Below are positions 5,927 to 12,314 of a stretch of DNA of 12,802 nucleotides, piece after piece. Location: NCBI GenBank assembly GCA_910577675.1, contig CAJTOR010000067.1:1-12802 (forward strand), given 5' to 3'. The translations under genes were made by a program, and so were the position numbers. Numbering within the stretch: position 1 is the stretch's first letter; every line of letters begins with the position of its first letter. The notes beneath the pieces were generated by a model. That model did not search any database. It worked only from the letters and a program-made list of their open reading frames with translations, and was not told the origin of the DNA. This DNA comes from an uncultured Lachnospiraceae bacterium. Its GTDB lineage: Bacteria > Bacillota > Clostridia > Lachnospirales > Lachnospiraceae.

Positions 5927-5932
5927 GATAAC

Positions 5933-7657
5933 ATGAAAGAAAATCTTAAAAATCAGAAACACTTTCTGGCAGCGATGTATCTCCGCCTTTCAAGGGATGA
6001 TAATGCGACCAAAGGTAGCAGTATCACGAAAGGAGAAAATGTCGCTAAGAGGGGTAATACTGCGGGCATAACGGGCGTAAAGTCCGAGAGCAACAGCATC
6101 ACAAGCCAGAGGGAGTTAATCAGAGCCTATATCCAAAGACAGCCGGATATCGAGTTATACGATATCTATGTGGACGATGGATTTTCAGGCAGCAATTTCG
6201 AACGGCCAGAATTTAAAAGAATGATGGATGACGTAGAAGCGGGCAGAGTAAACTGCATTATTGTAAAAGACCTGTCCCGTTTTGGACGTGACTATATTGA
6301 GTCCGGGAGGTATATCCAGAGAATCTTCCCGGCTCTTGGCGTGCGCTTTATTGCGCTTACCGACCATTTTGACAGCCTGTGTGCAGATGTAGGAGAGAGT
6401 GGGATTGTCCTTCCGGTAAAAAACTTTATCAATGATTCTTATTGCAGGGATATCTCGATGAAAGTAAAAAGTCAGTTGGCAGTCAAGCGTAAGGCAGGGG
6501 AGTATCTTGCTGCATTTGCCGTGTACGGATATCGCAAGAGTGCGGAGGATAAAAACAGGCTGACTATTGATGACTATGCGGCTGAAATTGTCCGCAGGAT
6601 TTTTGAGTGGAAGATTTCCGGGATGGCGATGGCAGCTATAGCAGAAAAACTGAATGCCCTGCACGTCCTCTCACCAAGGGAGTATAAGAAATCTCTTGGG
6701 CTGAATTACCGTGGGGGATTTTCCGGGGGAGGTGAGGCAAAATGGAGCAGCTCCGCCGTGAAGCGGATACTGACGAATGAAGTTTATGTTGGGCATCTTC
6801 TGCAGGGAAAAACCGAGAAGATCAATTATAAAATAAAGAAGAATGTGGAAAAACCAAAAGAGGAATGGATTCGGGTAGAGAATACCCACGAGCCAATTAT
6901 TTCGACCAGTGATTTTGAAATCGTACAGAACTTGCTTCGGGCAGACGGACGTATCAGCCCGGAAAAAGGTGAAGTTAGTCCGTTTATGGGGCTTTTGTTC
7001 TGCGGTGACTGTGGGGAACAGATGGTGCGCCGCACAAGCCGTTACAGGGATTCCTGCAAAATATACTATATCTGTTCCACAAAAAACAGGGGGGAAGGAT
7101 GTAGTCGCCACAGCATAGAAGAAAGCAGGCTGGCAGAGCTTGTAGAAACAGCAGTGTGTAGTTATGTCAACGCCCTTTTACAGCAGGAAAAACTTTTTCA
7201 GAAAGCAAGGGGGCAGGAGGCGAACCTGGAGGCTGTAATCGGATGTCAGAGGGAAATGACGCGGCTGAGGGGTGAACGGGATAAATACCTGAAACTTTGC
7301 AAAAGCCTGCACGAGGATTTGCAGCAGGGAATTGTCACCAAAGAGGAGTTTGAACGTCTTTACGGGGAATTTTGGCGCAAAGCAGAGCGGTTAGGGCAGG
7401 CACAGGAAATGCAGGAGGAACTGATCCGAAAGATGTTTCAGTCCGGGGTAAGCTGTGCGGGGAGGCTTACAGAGTTTAGGGATACGCTGAAACTTGGGAA
7501 GGTAGACCGACATACTCTAGTCAGCTTGGTGAAACGCATCCATGTATATGAGAAGAAAAGAATTAGGATTGACTTTTATTTTCAGGATGAATACCAGATT
7601 ATGCAGGACTATACCGAAAGCGGCAGGCAGGAAAATGAGGAAGGAAGGGGTGCATAA
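5933..7657 (+). CDS. Large serine recombinase, first of three
   Basis: This 574-aa site-specific recombinase has the N-terminal resolvase fold with nucleophile Ser20 (MYLRLSRDD) and the arginine motif KDLSRFGRDY (Arg116, Arg119). The recombinase DNA-binding domain follows at roughly 180-290. The zinc ribbon uses Cys357, Cys360, Cys381 and Cys390 (FCGDCGEQM, YICSTKNRGEGC). Next come a coiled coil (about 400-490) and a C-terminal DUF4368-like end with KRIHVYEKKRIRIDF. Such enzymes integrate and excise elements through a Ser-DNA covalent intermediate at short att sites. An unusual Thr/Gly/Ser/Lys-rich stretch of about 30 residues separates the catalytic Ser from ESNSITSQR; it is about half as long in the third enzyme. 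The start follows AGGAGTGATAAC. Only 2 bases separate its stop from the next gene. All key residues are present, so it is probably active. Confidence 0.93.
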   Translation: MKENLKNQKHFLAAMYLRLSRDDNATKGSSITKGENVAKRGNTAGITGVKSESNSITSQRELIRAYIQRQPDIELYDIYVDDGFSGSNFERPEFKRMMDDVEAGRVNCIIVKDLSRFGRDYIESGRYIQRIFPALGVRFIALTDHFDSLCADVGESGIVLPVKNFINDSYCRDISMKVKSQLAVKRKAGEYLAAFAVYGYRKSAEDKNRLTIDDYAAEIVRRIFEWKISGMAMAAIAEKLNALHVLSPREYKKSLGLNYRGGFSGGGEAKWSSSAVKRILTNEVYVGHLLQGKTEKINYKIKKNVEKPKEEWIRVENTHEPIISTSDFEIVQNLLRADGRISPEKGEVSPFMGLLFCGDCGEQMVRRTSRYRDSCKIYYICSTKNRGEGCSRHSIEESRLAELVETAVCSYVNALLQQEKLFQKARGQEANLEAVIGCQREMTRLRGERDKYLKLCKSLHEDLQQGIVTKEEFERLYGEFWRKAERLGQAQEMQEELIRKMFQSGVSCAGRLTEFRDTLKLGKVDRHTLVSLVKRIHVYEKKRIRIDFYFQDEYQIMQDYTESGRQENEEGRGA

Positions 7658-7659
7658 AT

Positions 7660-9378
7660 ATGGGAAGAACATCGAAACGAATCCATGGGAAAACAGAGTT
7701 GCAGATATCATCTGGCCACCAACGACTGGAAAAGGTCAGATGCTACAAGGCAGGTATTTATGCACGGCTCTCATCCGATCAGGATGAAAAAAAGAATGAG
7801 TCGGTGGAAACCCAGGTGGAGATTGCAAAGAAATTTGTGGCGGATTGGAACCAGAACCATCCAGATAAAATAGAAGTAATCGAATGCTATACTGACCTTG
7901 GGAAAACAGGGAGCAATTTTAACCGGGACGCATTTATGCGTCTGATGCAGGATGTGAGGCTGGGGGAGATTAACTGTGTGATTGTCAAAGACCTGTCGCG
8001 CTTCGGGCGGAACTACCTGGAAGCCGGGAATTACATTGAGAAAATATTTCCGTTTTTGGGTGTTCGTTTTGTGGCGGTAGTGGATGGGTATGACACCGGG
8101 GCGGACGGGAATGATACAAAGCAGATGGCATCCGAAATCAAGAACCTTGTGAATGATATGTACGCGAAGGATATCTCAATAAAAGCACGCACGTCCTTGG
8201 CACAGCGCAGGCAGGAAGGCTCTTATGTGGGGGGACCGCCGCCTTATGGTTATGTGTCCGTATGGGAAGGGAAAATGCGCCACCTTATTCCAGATGAAAA
8301 TACGGCGGGGATTGTCCGCCATATTTACCATAAATTCATTGAAACAGAAAGTTATGCCGCAGTGGTGAATGAACTGAACCATAGAAGGCTGAATCCACCG
8401 GCCGTTTATAAAAAAAATGGGGAGGTCTACTGTCCGCCTGATGTGGTTTATAAAGGATGGGAAAAAAGTGCCGTAGAACGTATTTTAAAGAGTGAAACTT
8501 ATAGGGGAACCTTGGTGCAGGGAAAGACCAGTATTACGGCAAAAGATGAAAAGAACCGAATTCGTAAAGGGGAGAACGAATGGGTCGTAAAGGAACATAC
8601 CCATGAAGCATTGGTGGATGAGGAAACTTATAAGCAGGTGGTGCAGGTGCGGCAGAGGCTGCAGGAACGTGTAGAAAGCCATTCACATCCTACCTTTGGG
8701 GTTCCAATTGAGGAGAATATTTTTGACAAGGTTTTGTTTTGCGGCGTATGTGGGCGGAAGATGACAAGAAATAGTTATGTAAAGAAGTATATGGATGGAA
8801 GTAAAAAAAGAATGGATGGATATTTTTGCCTCAACGGGGGTGCAAGCAGGGTAGAATGCTGTCCTTCTTCCAACCGCATTTCAAAGAGAGAACTAGCTGA
8901 TATTCTTTCTGTGCTTTTTAAAACAGAACTGGCAGCATCATTGAAAAGGCAAAAAATATATCTGGAAAAAGGGAAGCTGTTCATCCAACAGAATAAGAAG
9001 AAGCTGCAACAAAAGCTTTTATCGGTCAGGAGGATGAAAGAAAGATTGGATAGCGAGGAAAGCAGTAAATATGAGGAATACCGTATGGGAAACCTTTCAC
9101 AAAAGGATTATGTTGCTTACAAAATGCAAAAAGAAGGTAAAAAGCAGGAATTGGATAAGCAGGAGCAGCAGCTATTGCAGAGAGAAAAAGACATTGTACG
9201 AAACGGGGAAGTATACCTGAGGGCAATCCGTGCCCTGAACAAATTAAAAAAAGGAACGGTGCTTACGAAAGAATTGATCGAAACACTGATTGAAAAAATT
9301 TATGTTTATCCTGCTAAACGAGTAGAAGTGTTGTTTACCTATGCAGATATCCGGATGGAAAAGATGGTGGAAGAATGA
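7660..9378 (+). CDS. Large serine recombinase, second of three
   Basis: This 572-aa enzyme has a roughly 27-residue basic N-terminal extension before the resolvase domain. Nucleophile Ser38 lies in IYARLSSDQ, and the arginine motif KDLSRFGRNY has Arg114 and Arg117. The DNA-binding recombinase domain follows. The zinc ribbon has Cys361 and Cys364 (FCGVCGRKM), then Cys390 and Cys400 or 401. A long Lys/Gln-rich coiled coil (about 420-510) precedes the family-typical end IEKIYVYPAKRVEVLF. It starts 2 bases after the previous stop, and its own TGA overlaps the ATG of the third gene (ATGA), so the three are probably made together. It differs enough from its neighbours to be an old paralogue rather than a recent copy. 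The spacing between Ser38 and the following ESVETQ is the shortest of the three. Confidence 0.93.
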   Translation: MGRTSKRIHGKTELQISSGHQRLEKVRCYKAGIYARLSSDQDEKKNESVETQVEIAKKFVADWNQNHPDKIEVIECYTDLGKTGSNFNRDAFMRLMQDVRLGEINCVIVKDLSRFGRNYLEAGNYIEKIFPFLGVRFVAVVDGYDTGADGNDTKQMASEIKNLVNDMYAKDISIKARTSLAQRRQEGSYVGGPPPYGYVSVWEGKMRHLIPDENTAGIVRHIYHKFIETESYAAVVNELNHRRLNPPAVYKKNGEVYCPPDVVYKGWEKSAVERILKSETYRGTLVQGKTSITAKDEKNRIRKGENEWVVKEHTHEALVDEETYKQVVQVRQRLQERVESHSHPTFGVPIEENIFDKVLFCGVCGRKMTRNSYVKKYMDGSKKRMDGYFCLNGGASRVECCPSSNRISKRELADILSVLFKTELAASLKRQKIYLEKGKLFIQQNKKKLQQKLLSVRRMKERLDSEESSKYEEYRMGNLSQKDYVAYKMQKEGKKQELDKQEQQLLQREKDIVRNGEVYLRAIRALNKLKKGTVLTKELIETLIEKIYVYPAKRVEVLFTYADIRMEKMVEE

Positions 9379-10961
9379 GGGGAAAGCAGAAAAATGCCAT
9401 ATACCTGAGATTGTCCATTGAAGACGGTGCTACCAATGTGGAGAACAGGAACCAACGGGATGAAAGCAACAGCATTTCAAGCCAGAGGAGAATGCTTAAG
9501 GAATACATAAGTAAGGAAGCGGAACTGGCAGGGCAGGAAACAGTAGAGTTCTGTGACGATGGTTTTTCAGGCACCAACATGGAGCGACCGGGGATGCAGG
9601 AACTATTAAAGGAAGTAAAACAGGGAAAGATTAGCTGTATTCTTGTAAAGGATCTGTCACGTTTTTCCAGAGATTATATTGAATTGGGAACTTACCTGAA
9701 TCAGATTTTCCCGTTTATGGGGGTTCGTTTTATCGCGGTGAATGATCATTACGACAGCAGGGAGCATGGGGGCAGCACGATTGAGATCGACACGGCATTT
9801 CGAACCTTGCTTTATGATTTGTACAGTAAGGATATATCCGGAAAAGTCAAATCTGCCTTCGAGAGCAAATGTGAAAATGGGGAGTATGTTTTCGGGCAGG
9901 TTCCATTTGGGTATGAAAAGAGCAAAACAAAGAAACATATGGTGGTTGTAAAGGAAAGCGAGGCAGAGATTGTCCGGCGTATTTTTGCCATGGCAGAGGA
10001 AGGGATGAGCAGTACGCAGATTGCAAAGAAGCTCCATGAGGAACAGGTTCCGACCTCCAGTCAGATGCGTCATCCGCAGCGAAAAGCAGCAAAAGAACAC
10101 TGTTCCTGGAATCATGAGATGGTGAGGAATATCCTCAATAACCGTTTTTATCTTGGAGAGATGGCCTATGGAAAAACTGTGCGCAAGTTCGTGGGGAGTA
10201 AGACGGGGGTTTTGATGCCGCGGGAAGATTGGAAAGTTCACCCGAACCACCATGAGGCATTGATCACACCGGAGGTATTTGAACGCGTATCTATATTCCG
10301 TCCGGGGCAGTCAACGAAAAGAAAGCGTGAAAAGCATCCATTGGTTGGGAAAATCTATTGCGGAGGATGCGGGTACGCAATAAGCTATAAACCACAGAGA
10401 AACGGGAAAATACCCAGGCATTTCTGGTGCCGGAAACATTCCCTACTGCAGATACCAGAATGTTGCACTTACTTTAATGCGACTGTTTTGGAAGAAATTG
10501 TGCTGAATGAGATGTACCGGGAATTGATGCGCCAAGGGGAACTCATAAGGCAGAGGGAAAGCCTGGAAAAGTTTCAAAAGGAGGAATTGCGTAGATTGGG
10601 AGAGGAAAAAAGGGTATGCAAAGAGGAGTGCTGTAAGCTGCAAAAAGAAAAAGCTGCCCTTTATGAGTGCTATGCGTTAGGGGAGCTTGGGGTGGCTGAG
10701 TATCAAAAAGAATCGGACAAGAAAGAATTACAAATACGGGAACTGTCATGTAAAATGAAGGAGATTGGGGAAGAATATGACCGAATCGAGGAAGAATACC
10801 AATCTCCGAAGATGGATATGAAGCAGATTATACGGTTTATGGGGATGAAGCAGTTGACCCAGGAAGTGGTGGACGTTTTTATTGAGAGAGTGACAGTTTA
10901 TCGGGAGAAGCGGGTAGAGATTGAGTGGAAGTTTGGGGAAATCGGCATTAACTTAACATAA
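9375..10961 (+). CDS. Large serine recombinase, third of three
   Basis: This 528-aa enzyme has nucleophile Ser14 (IYLRLSIED) and the motif ESNSISSQR. Its arginine motif is KDLSRFSRDY (Arg96, Arg99), with Ser replacing the usual Gly between them. A recombinase DNA-binding domain and a zinc ribbon with Cys329, Cys332, Cys352 and Cys363/364 (YCGGCGYAI, FWCRKH, ECC) follow. A Glu/Lys-rich coiled coil (about 390-480) precedes the end IERVTVYREKRVEIEW. The start ATG overlaps the stop of the previous gene, so translation is coupled; no independent strong ribosome binding site is needed. The zinc-ribbon spacing and shorter coiled coil set it apart from the other two. A 14-bp inverted repeat lies about 50 bp beyond its stop. 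Catalytic residues are intact, so all three enzymes may be needed for different steps, which is inferred. Confidence 0.93.
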   Translation: MRGKQKNAIYLRLSIEDGATNVENRNQRDESNSISSQRRMLKEYISKEAELAGQETVEFCDDGFSGTNMERPGMQELLKEVKQGKISCILVKDLSRFSRDYIELGTYLNQIFPFMGVRFIAVNDHYDSREHGGSTIEIDTAFRTLLYDLYSKDISGKVKSAFESKCENGEYVFGQVPFGYEKSKTKKHMVVVKESEAEIVRRIFAMAEEGMSSTQIAKKLHEEQVPTSSQMRHPQRKAAKEHCSWNHEMVRNILNNRFYLGEMAYGKTVRKFVGSKTGVLMPREDWKVHPNHHEALITPEVFERVSIFRPGQSTKRKREKHPLVGKIYCGGCGYAISYKPQRNGKIPRHFWCRKHSLLQIPECCTYFNATVLEEIVLNEMYRELMRQGELIRQRESLEKFQKEELRRLGEEKRVCKEECCKLQKEKAALYECYALGELGVAEYQKESDKKELQIRELSCKMKEIGEEYDRIEEEYQSPKMDMKQIIRFMGMKQLTQEVVDVFIERVTVYREKRVEIEWKFGEIGINLT

Positions 10962-11145
10962 GTTTGGTTGGCTTGACACTGGTATACCATTATCCCTGTG
11001 AATTTATGCGATGTTGAGTAATTTCAGGACAAAAAATTACTCAACATTAGCTTGACATACGAGGGGTGGGGGACGCTGTGTGTAGCTTCAAGTCTTCCAA
11101 TTTAGGTTGGATAGTTGAGGGATGTGTCAGGGCGGTAACAAATGA
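10962..11145. other. Non-coding region after the recombinases, possible element end
   Basis: No gene is seen here. It holds the palindrome GGTATACC (10981-10988), two direct copies of GCTTGACA (10971-10978 and 11050-11057), and between them the 14-bp inverted repeat described separately. Large serine recombinase genes usually lie next to one end of their element, so the crossover site may be here. The matching sequence at the other end is not in the window, so the boundary cannot be fixed. Confidence 0.35.
11011..11047. repeat. 14-bp perfect inverted repeat
   Basis: ATGTTGAGTAATTT (11011-11024) and its exact reverse complement (11034-11047) flank a 9-base loop. No U-tract follows on either strand, so it is not a standard terminator. 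It could act as a terminator-like mRNA end for the recombinase operon or as a protein-binding site at the element end. Confidence 0.65.
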
Positions 11146-11174
11146 TTGAATGGATGAGGTTTATCTGTTATAAT
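11146..11174 (+). promoter_or_regulatory. Sigma-A promoter upstream of the HipA-like fragment
   Basis: TTGAAT (11146-11151) and a perfect TATAAT (11169-11174) are exactly 17 bases apart. The transcript would run into the broken HipA-like frame. Confidence 0.6.
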
Positions 11175-11266
11175 GGAAGTGTAATTGTTGTCCGCAGTGG
11201 TGGATGTGGAAATAAGAGCGGGAATAAAATGTACAAGAGCCAGAAAATTGGTTTTGGAAGGAGGAA

Positions 11267-11494
11267 ATGAAACGATGCCAGAACCCGTATAATGAGGTAT
11301 TGGCTGGACGCATCTGCGGGCGGCTTGGTATTCCACATGTTACCTACACCTTGATGACGAATCCGGACGCTGAGGAAATGGGCGGTTATCCGTACAGTAT
11401 GTGCGAGGACTTTATTACGCCGGATACGGAGCTGATTACTGCATGGTATATCATGAAGCGTTTTGTCAAGTGCTTTTTTGAGTTACTGATGTAA
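11267..11494 (+). pseudogene. HipA-kinase-like gene fragment
   Basis: The frame encodes RCQNPYNEVLAGRICGRLGI, then PHVTYTLM, then PYSMCEDFITPDTELITAWY. This pattern (PxNEVxASRIxxRLGIPHVxY, YSxCEDFxTPxTELxxAW) is typical of the central part of HipA-family kinase proteins in gut Firmicutes. Only about 62 residues match. After YIMK the frame continues into unrelated residues (RFVKCFFELLM) and stops. The N-terminal part is also missing, although the frame is open for about 14 codons upstream of the ATG. AGGAGG precedes ATG 11267 but is too close to be ideal. I read it as an internal scrap of a larger gene left by insertion or deletion; it lacks the complete kinase active site. The family call is from pattern recall. 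Confidence 0.6.
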
Positions 11495-11532
11495 AACTTT
11501 TCAGCGCGGCGGGAAACGGGGCAAAGTACGTA

Positions 11533-11561
11533 TTGCTTTTCGGTATTGGGTATGGTATAAT
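11533..11561 (+). promoter_or_regulatory. Extended -10 promoter of the 91-aa gene
   Basis: TTGCTT (11533-11538) lies 17 bases before a perfect TATAAT (11556-11561), which is preceded by TGG, giving an extended -10 element. Transcription should start near 11568. That leaves a leader of roughly 190 bases containing two terminators. Confidence 0.7.
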
Positions 11562-11593
11562 TTCCTTTAACATAAACCGATAAATCATTAAGG

Positions 11594-11678
11594 AAAAAAT
11601 CGAAGACGGTGCAAACGAAAAAGCCGCCTTGAAATCTTTGATAACTGCCATTTCGTTTGCATCAATTTCGATTTTTTT
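11594..11678 (+). terminator. First leader terminator hairpin (T1)
   Basis: Bases 11594-11604 pair with 11667-11677 (11 bp), and 11610-11620 pair with 11651-11661 (11 bp), around a 5/5 internal loop and a 30-base apical loop. The outer 3' arm is TTCGATTTTTTT, so the stem ends in a U-tract. In the apical loop CCGCCTTGA (11624-11632) is exactly complementary to TCAAGGCGG (11694-11702), just beyond the hairpin. Confidence 0.7.
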
Positions 11679-11690
11679 GTTGAACAAAGC

Positions 11691-11741
11691 GCATCAAGGC
11701 GGTCACTGTATATGGACTTTCAATTTTGATGCTCTTTTTTT
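11691..11741 (+). terminator. Second leader terminator hairpin (T2)
   Basis: GCATCAA (11691-11697) pairs with TTGATGC (11726-11732) and is followed by TCTTTTTTT. Its 5' arm overlaps the strand complementary to the T1 loop. A second copy of GCATCAA lies in the T1 3' arm (11659-11665), so TTGATGC has two possible partners. A five-codon frame (MDFQF, ATG 11712) ends in the T2 3' arm. Confidence 0.55.
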
Positions 11742-11758
11742 GTAGAGGAGGTACTGTT

Positions 11759-12034
11759 ATGGGTATGGGATTGGGAACTGCTGGAAATACATCAGGTCCT
11801 GCCTTATATATTATAGAACAGATAAAACAATATATCGTATTGTTTGAATGCTATGAGGATTCTGATTGGACACAATGGGTTGCAGTAAAAGATGATAAAC
11901 AATTCTATGCGGAAAGTCCAGAAGCATTGCTTGGATTGATCAATCTATATGAGTTGCTGGGAGAAGATTGGAACAAATATTCCTCCTATGATGTGGAGCA
12001 TATTTTTCAACGCAATCTTGAGGATTTTATTTAA
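11759..12034 (+). CDS. 91-aa acidic protein of unknown function behind an attenuator-like leader
   Basis: The protein starts MGMGLGTAGNTSGPALYIIE and continues with YIVLFECYEDSDWTQWVAV, then a helical acidic C-terminal half ending NLEDFI. It is rich in Glu, Asp, Tyr and Trp, with no signal peptide, membrane segment or known catalytic motif. ATG 11759 follows AGGAGG at 7 bases, an excellent start. An upstream in-frame ATG at 11726 is rejected because it lies in a terminator stem. The gene has its own extended -10 promoter, a long leader with tandem terminators, and its own terminator at 12129-12175, so it is a self-contained unit. That layout is often seen for inducible resistance or stress genes, but nothing in the protein confirms this. 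I do not recognise the family. Confidence 0.8.
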   Translation: MGMGLGTAGNTSGPALYIIEQIKQYIVLFECYEDSDWTQWVAVKDDKQFYAESPEALLGLINLYELLGEDWNKYSSYDVEHIFQRNLEDFI

Positions 12035-12128
12035 TATAAACCAACAAATCGGGAATTGCAGATGATTTTATAGAATTTTCCCTATTTTTCAAGGCTTTCC
12101 AAGCTTCATACAGTGAATTGCTATGTAT

Positions 12129-12175
12129 TTTCCCTTGTTTTTGCCCTTATGGGCAGTTTACAAGGGAAAGTTTTT
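12129..12175 (+). terminator. Strong intrinsic terminator after the 91-aa gene
   Basis: TTTCCCTTGT (12129-12138) pairs with ACAAGGGAAA (12160-12169), and an inner GCCC/GGGC stem (12143-12146 with 12151-12154) has a TTAT loop. GTTTTT follows. It lies 95 bp past the stop codon of the 91-aa gene. Confidence 0.85.
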
Positions 12176-12185
12176 CTGAATGTAT

Positions 12186-12278
12186 CTAATCGTTGCCCGC
12201 CACCTTATCCAAGAGCCTTGCGGAAGTCCGTTTTGCTTCCCTTGTGGCATGGGCATATACATTCATTGTGGTATTCAC
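12186..12278 (-). pseudogene. C-terminal fragment of a tyrosine recombinase (phage/ICE integrase)
   Basis: Read on the minus strand, 30 codons plus a stop encode a peptide that begins VNTTMNVYAHATREAKRTS and ends ARLLDKVAGND. TTMNVYAHAT contains the conserved Tyr nucleophile region that ends Tn916-type and related tyrosine integrases (GHxxxxTTMxVYAHAT). The upstream catalytic domain is missing: the frame changes character at about 12278, just before the oxidoreductase gene begins in the opposite direction. It is a relic of an integrase gene and cannot be functional. It suggests a second, older mobile element once ended here. Confidence 0.75.
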
Positions 12279-12314
12279 GTAACTGATTATTACAAGAAAC
12301 GAAATGGGGTTGTT

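Larger units (their letters stand above)
11566..12050 (+). repeat. Imperfect 21-bp direct repeats flanking the 91-aa gene
   Basis: Bases 11566-11586 (starting TTTAACATAAACC) and 12030-12050 (starting TTTAATATAAACC) match at 18 of 21 positions. The first lies at the transcript start and the second overlaps the stop codon of the 91-aa gene. They bracket the leader and gene as a unit of about 465 bp. Confidence 0.5.

Noticed and set aside
6185..7111. Long minus-strand frames opposite the first recombinase (and similar ones opposite the second and third)
   Set aside because: Shadow frames of strong plus-strand genes, with no ribosome binding sites and unnatural composition.
11229..11270. 13-codon frame MYKSQKIGFGRRK overlapping the HipA-like fragment start (ATGA)
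   Set aside because: Too short to support, with no good ribosome binding site; could be a chance overlap.
11466..11687. 73-codon minus-strand frame over the 91-aa gene leader
   Set aside because: It is an echo of the inverted repeats in the leader and lacks a ribosome binding site.
11594..11741. Retron-type msr-msd RNA
   Set aside because: Inverted repeats are present, but there is no reverse transcriptase gene downstream and the hairpins end in terminator U-tracts.
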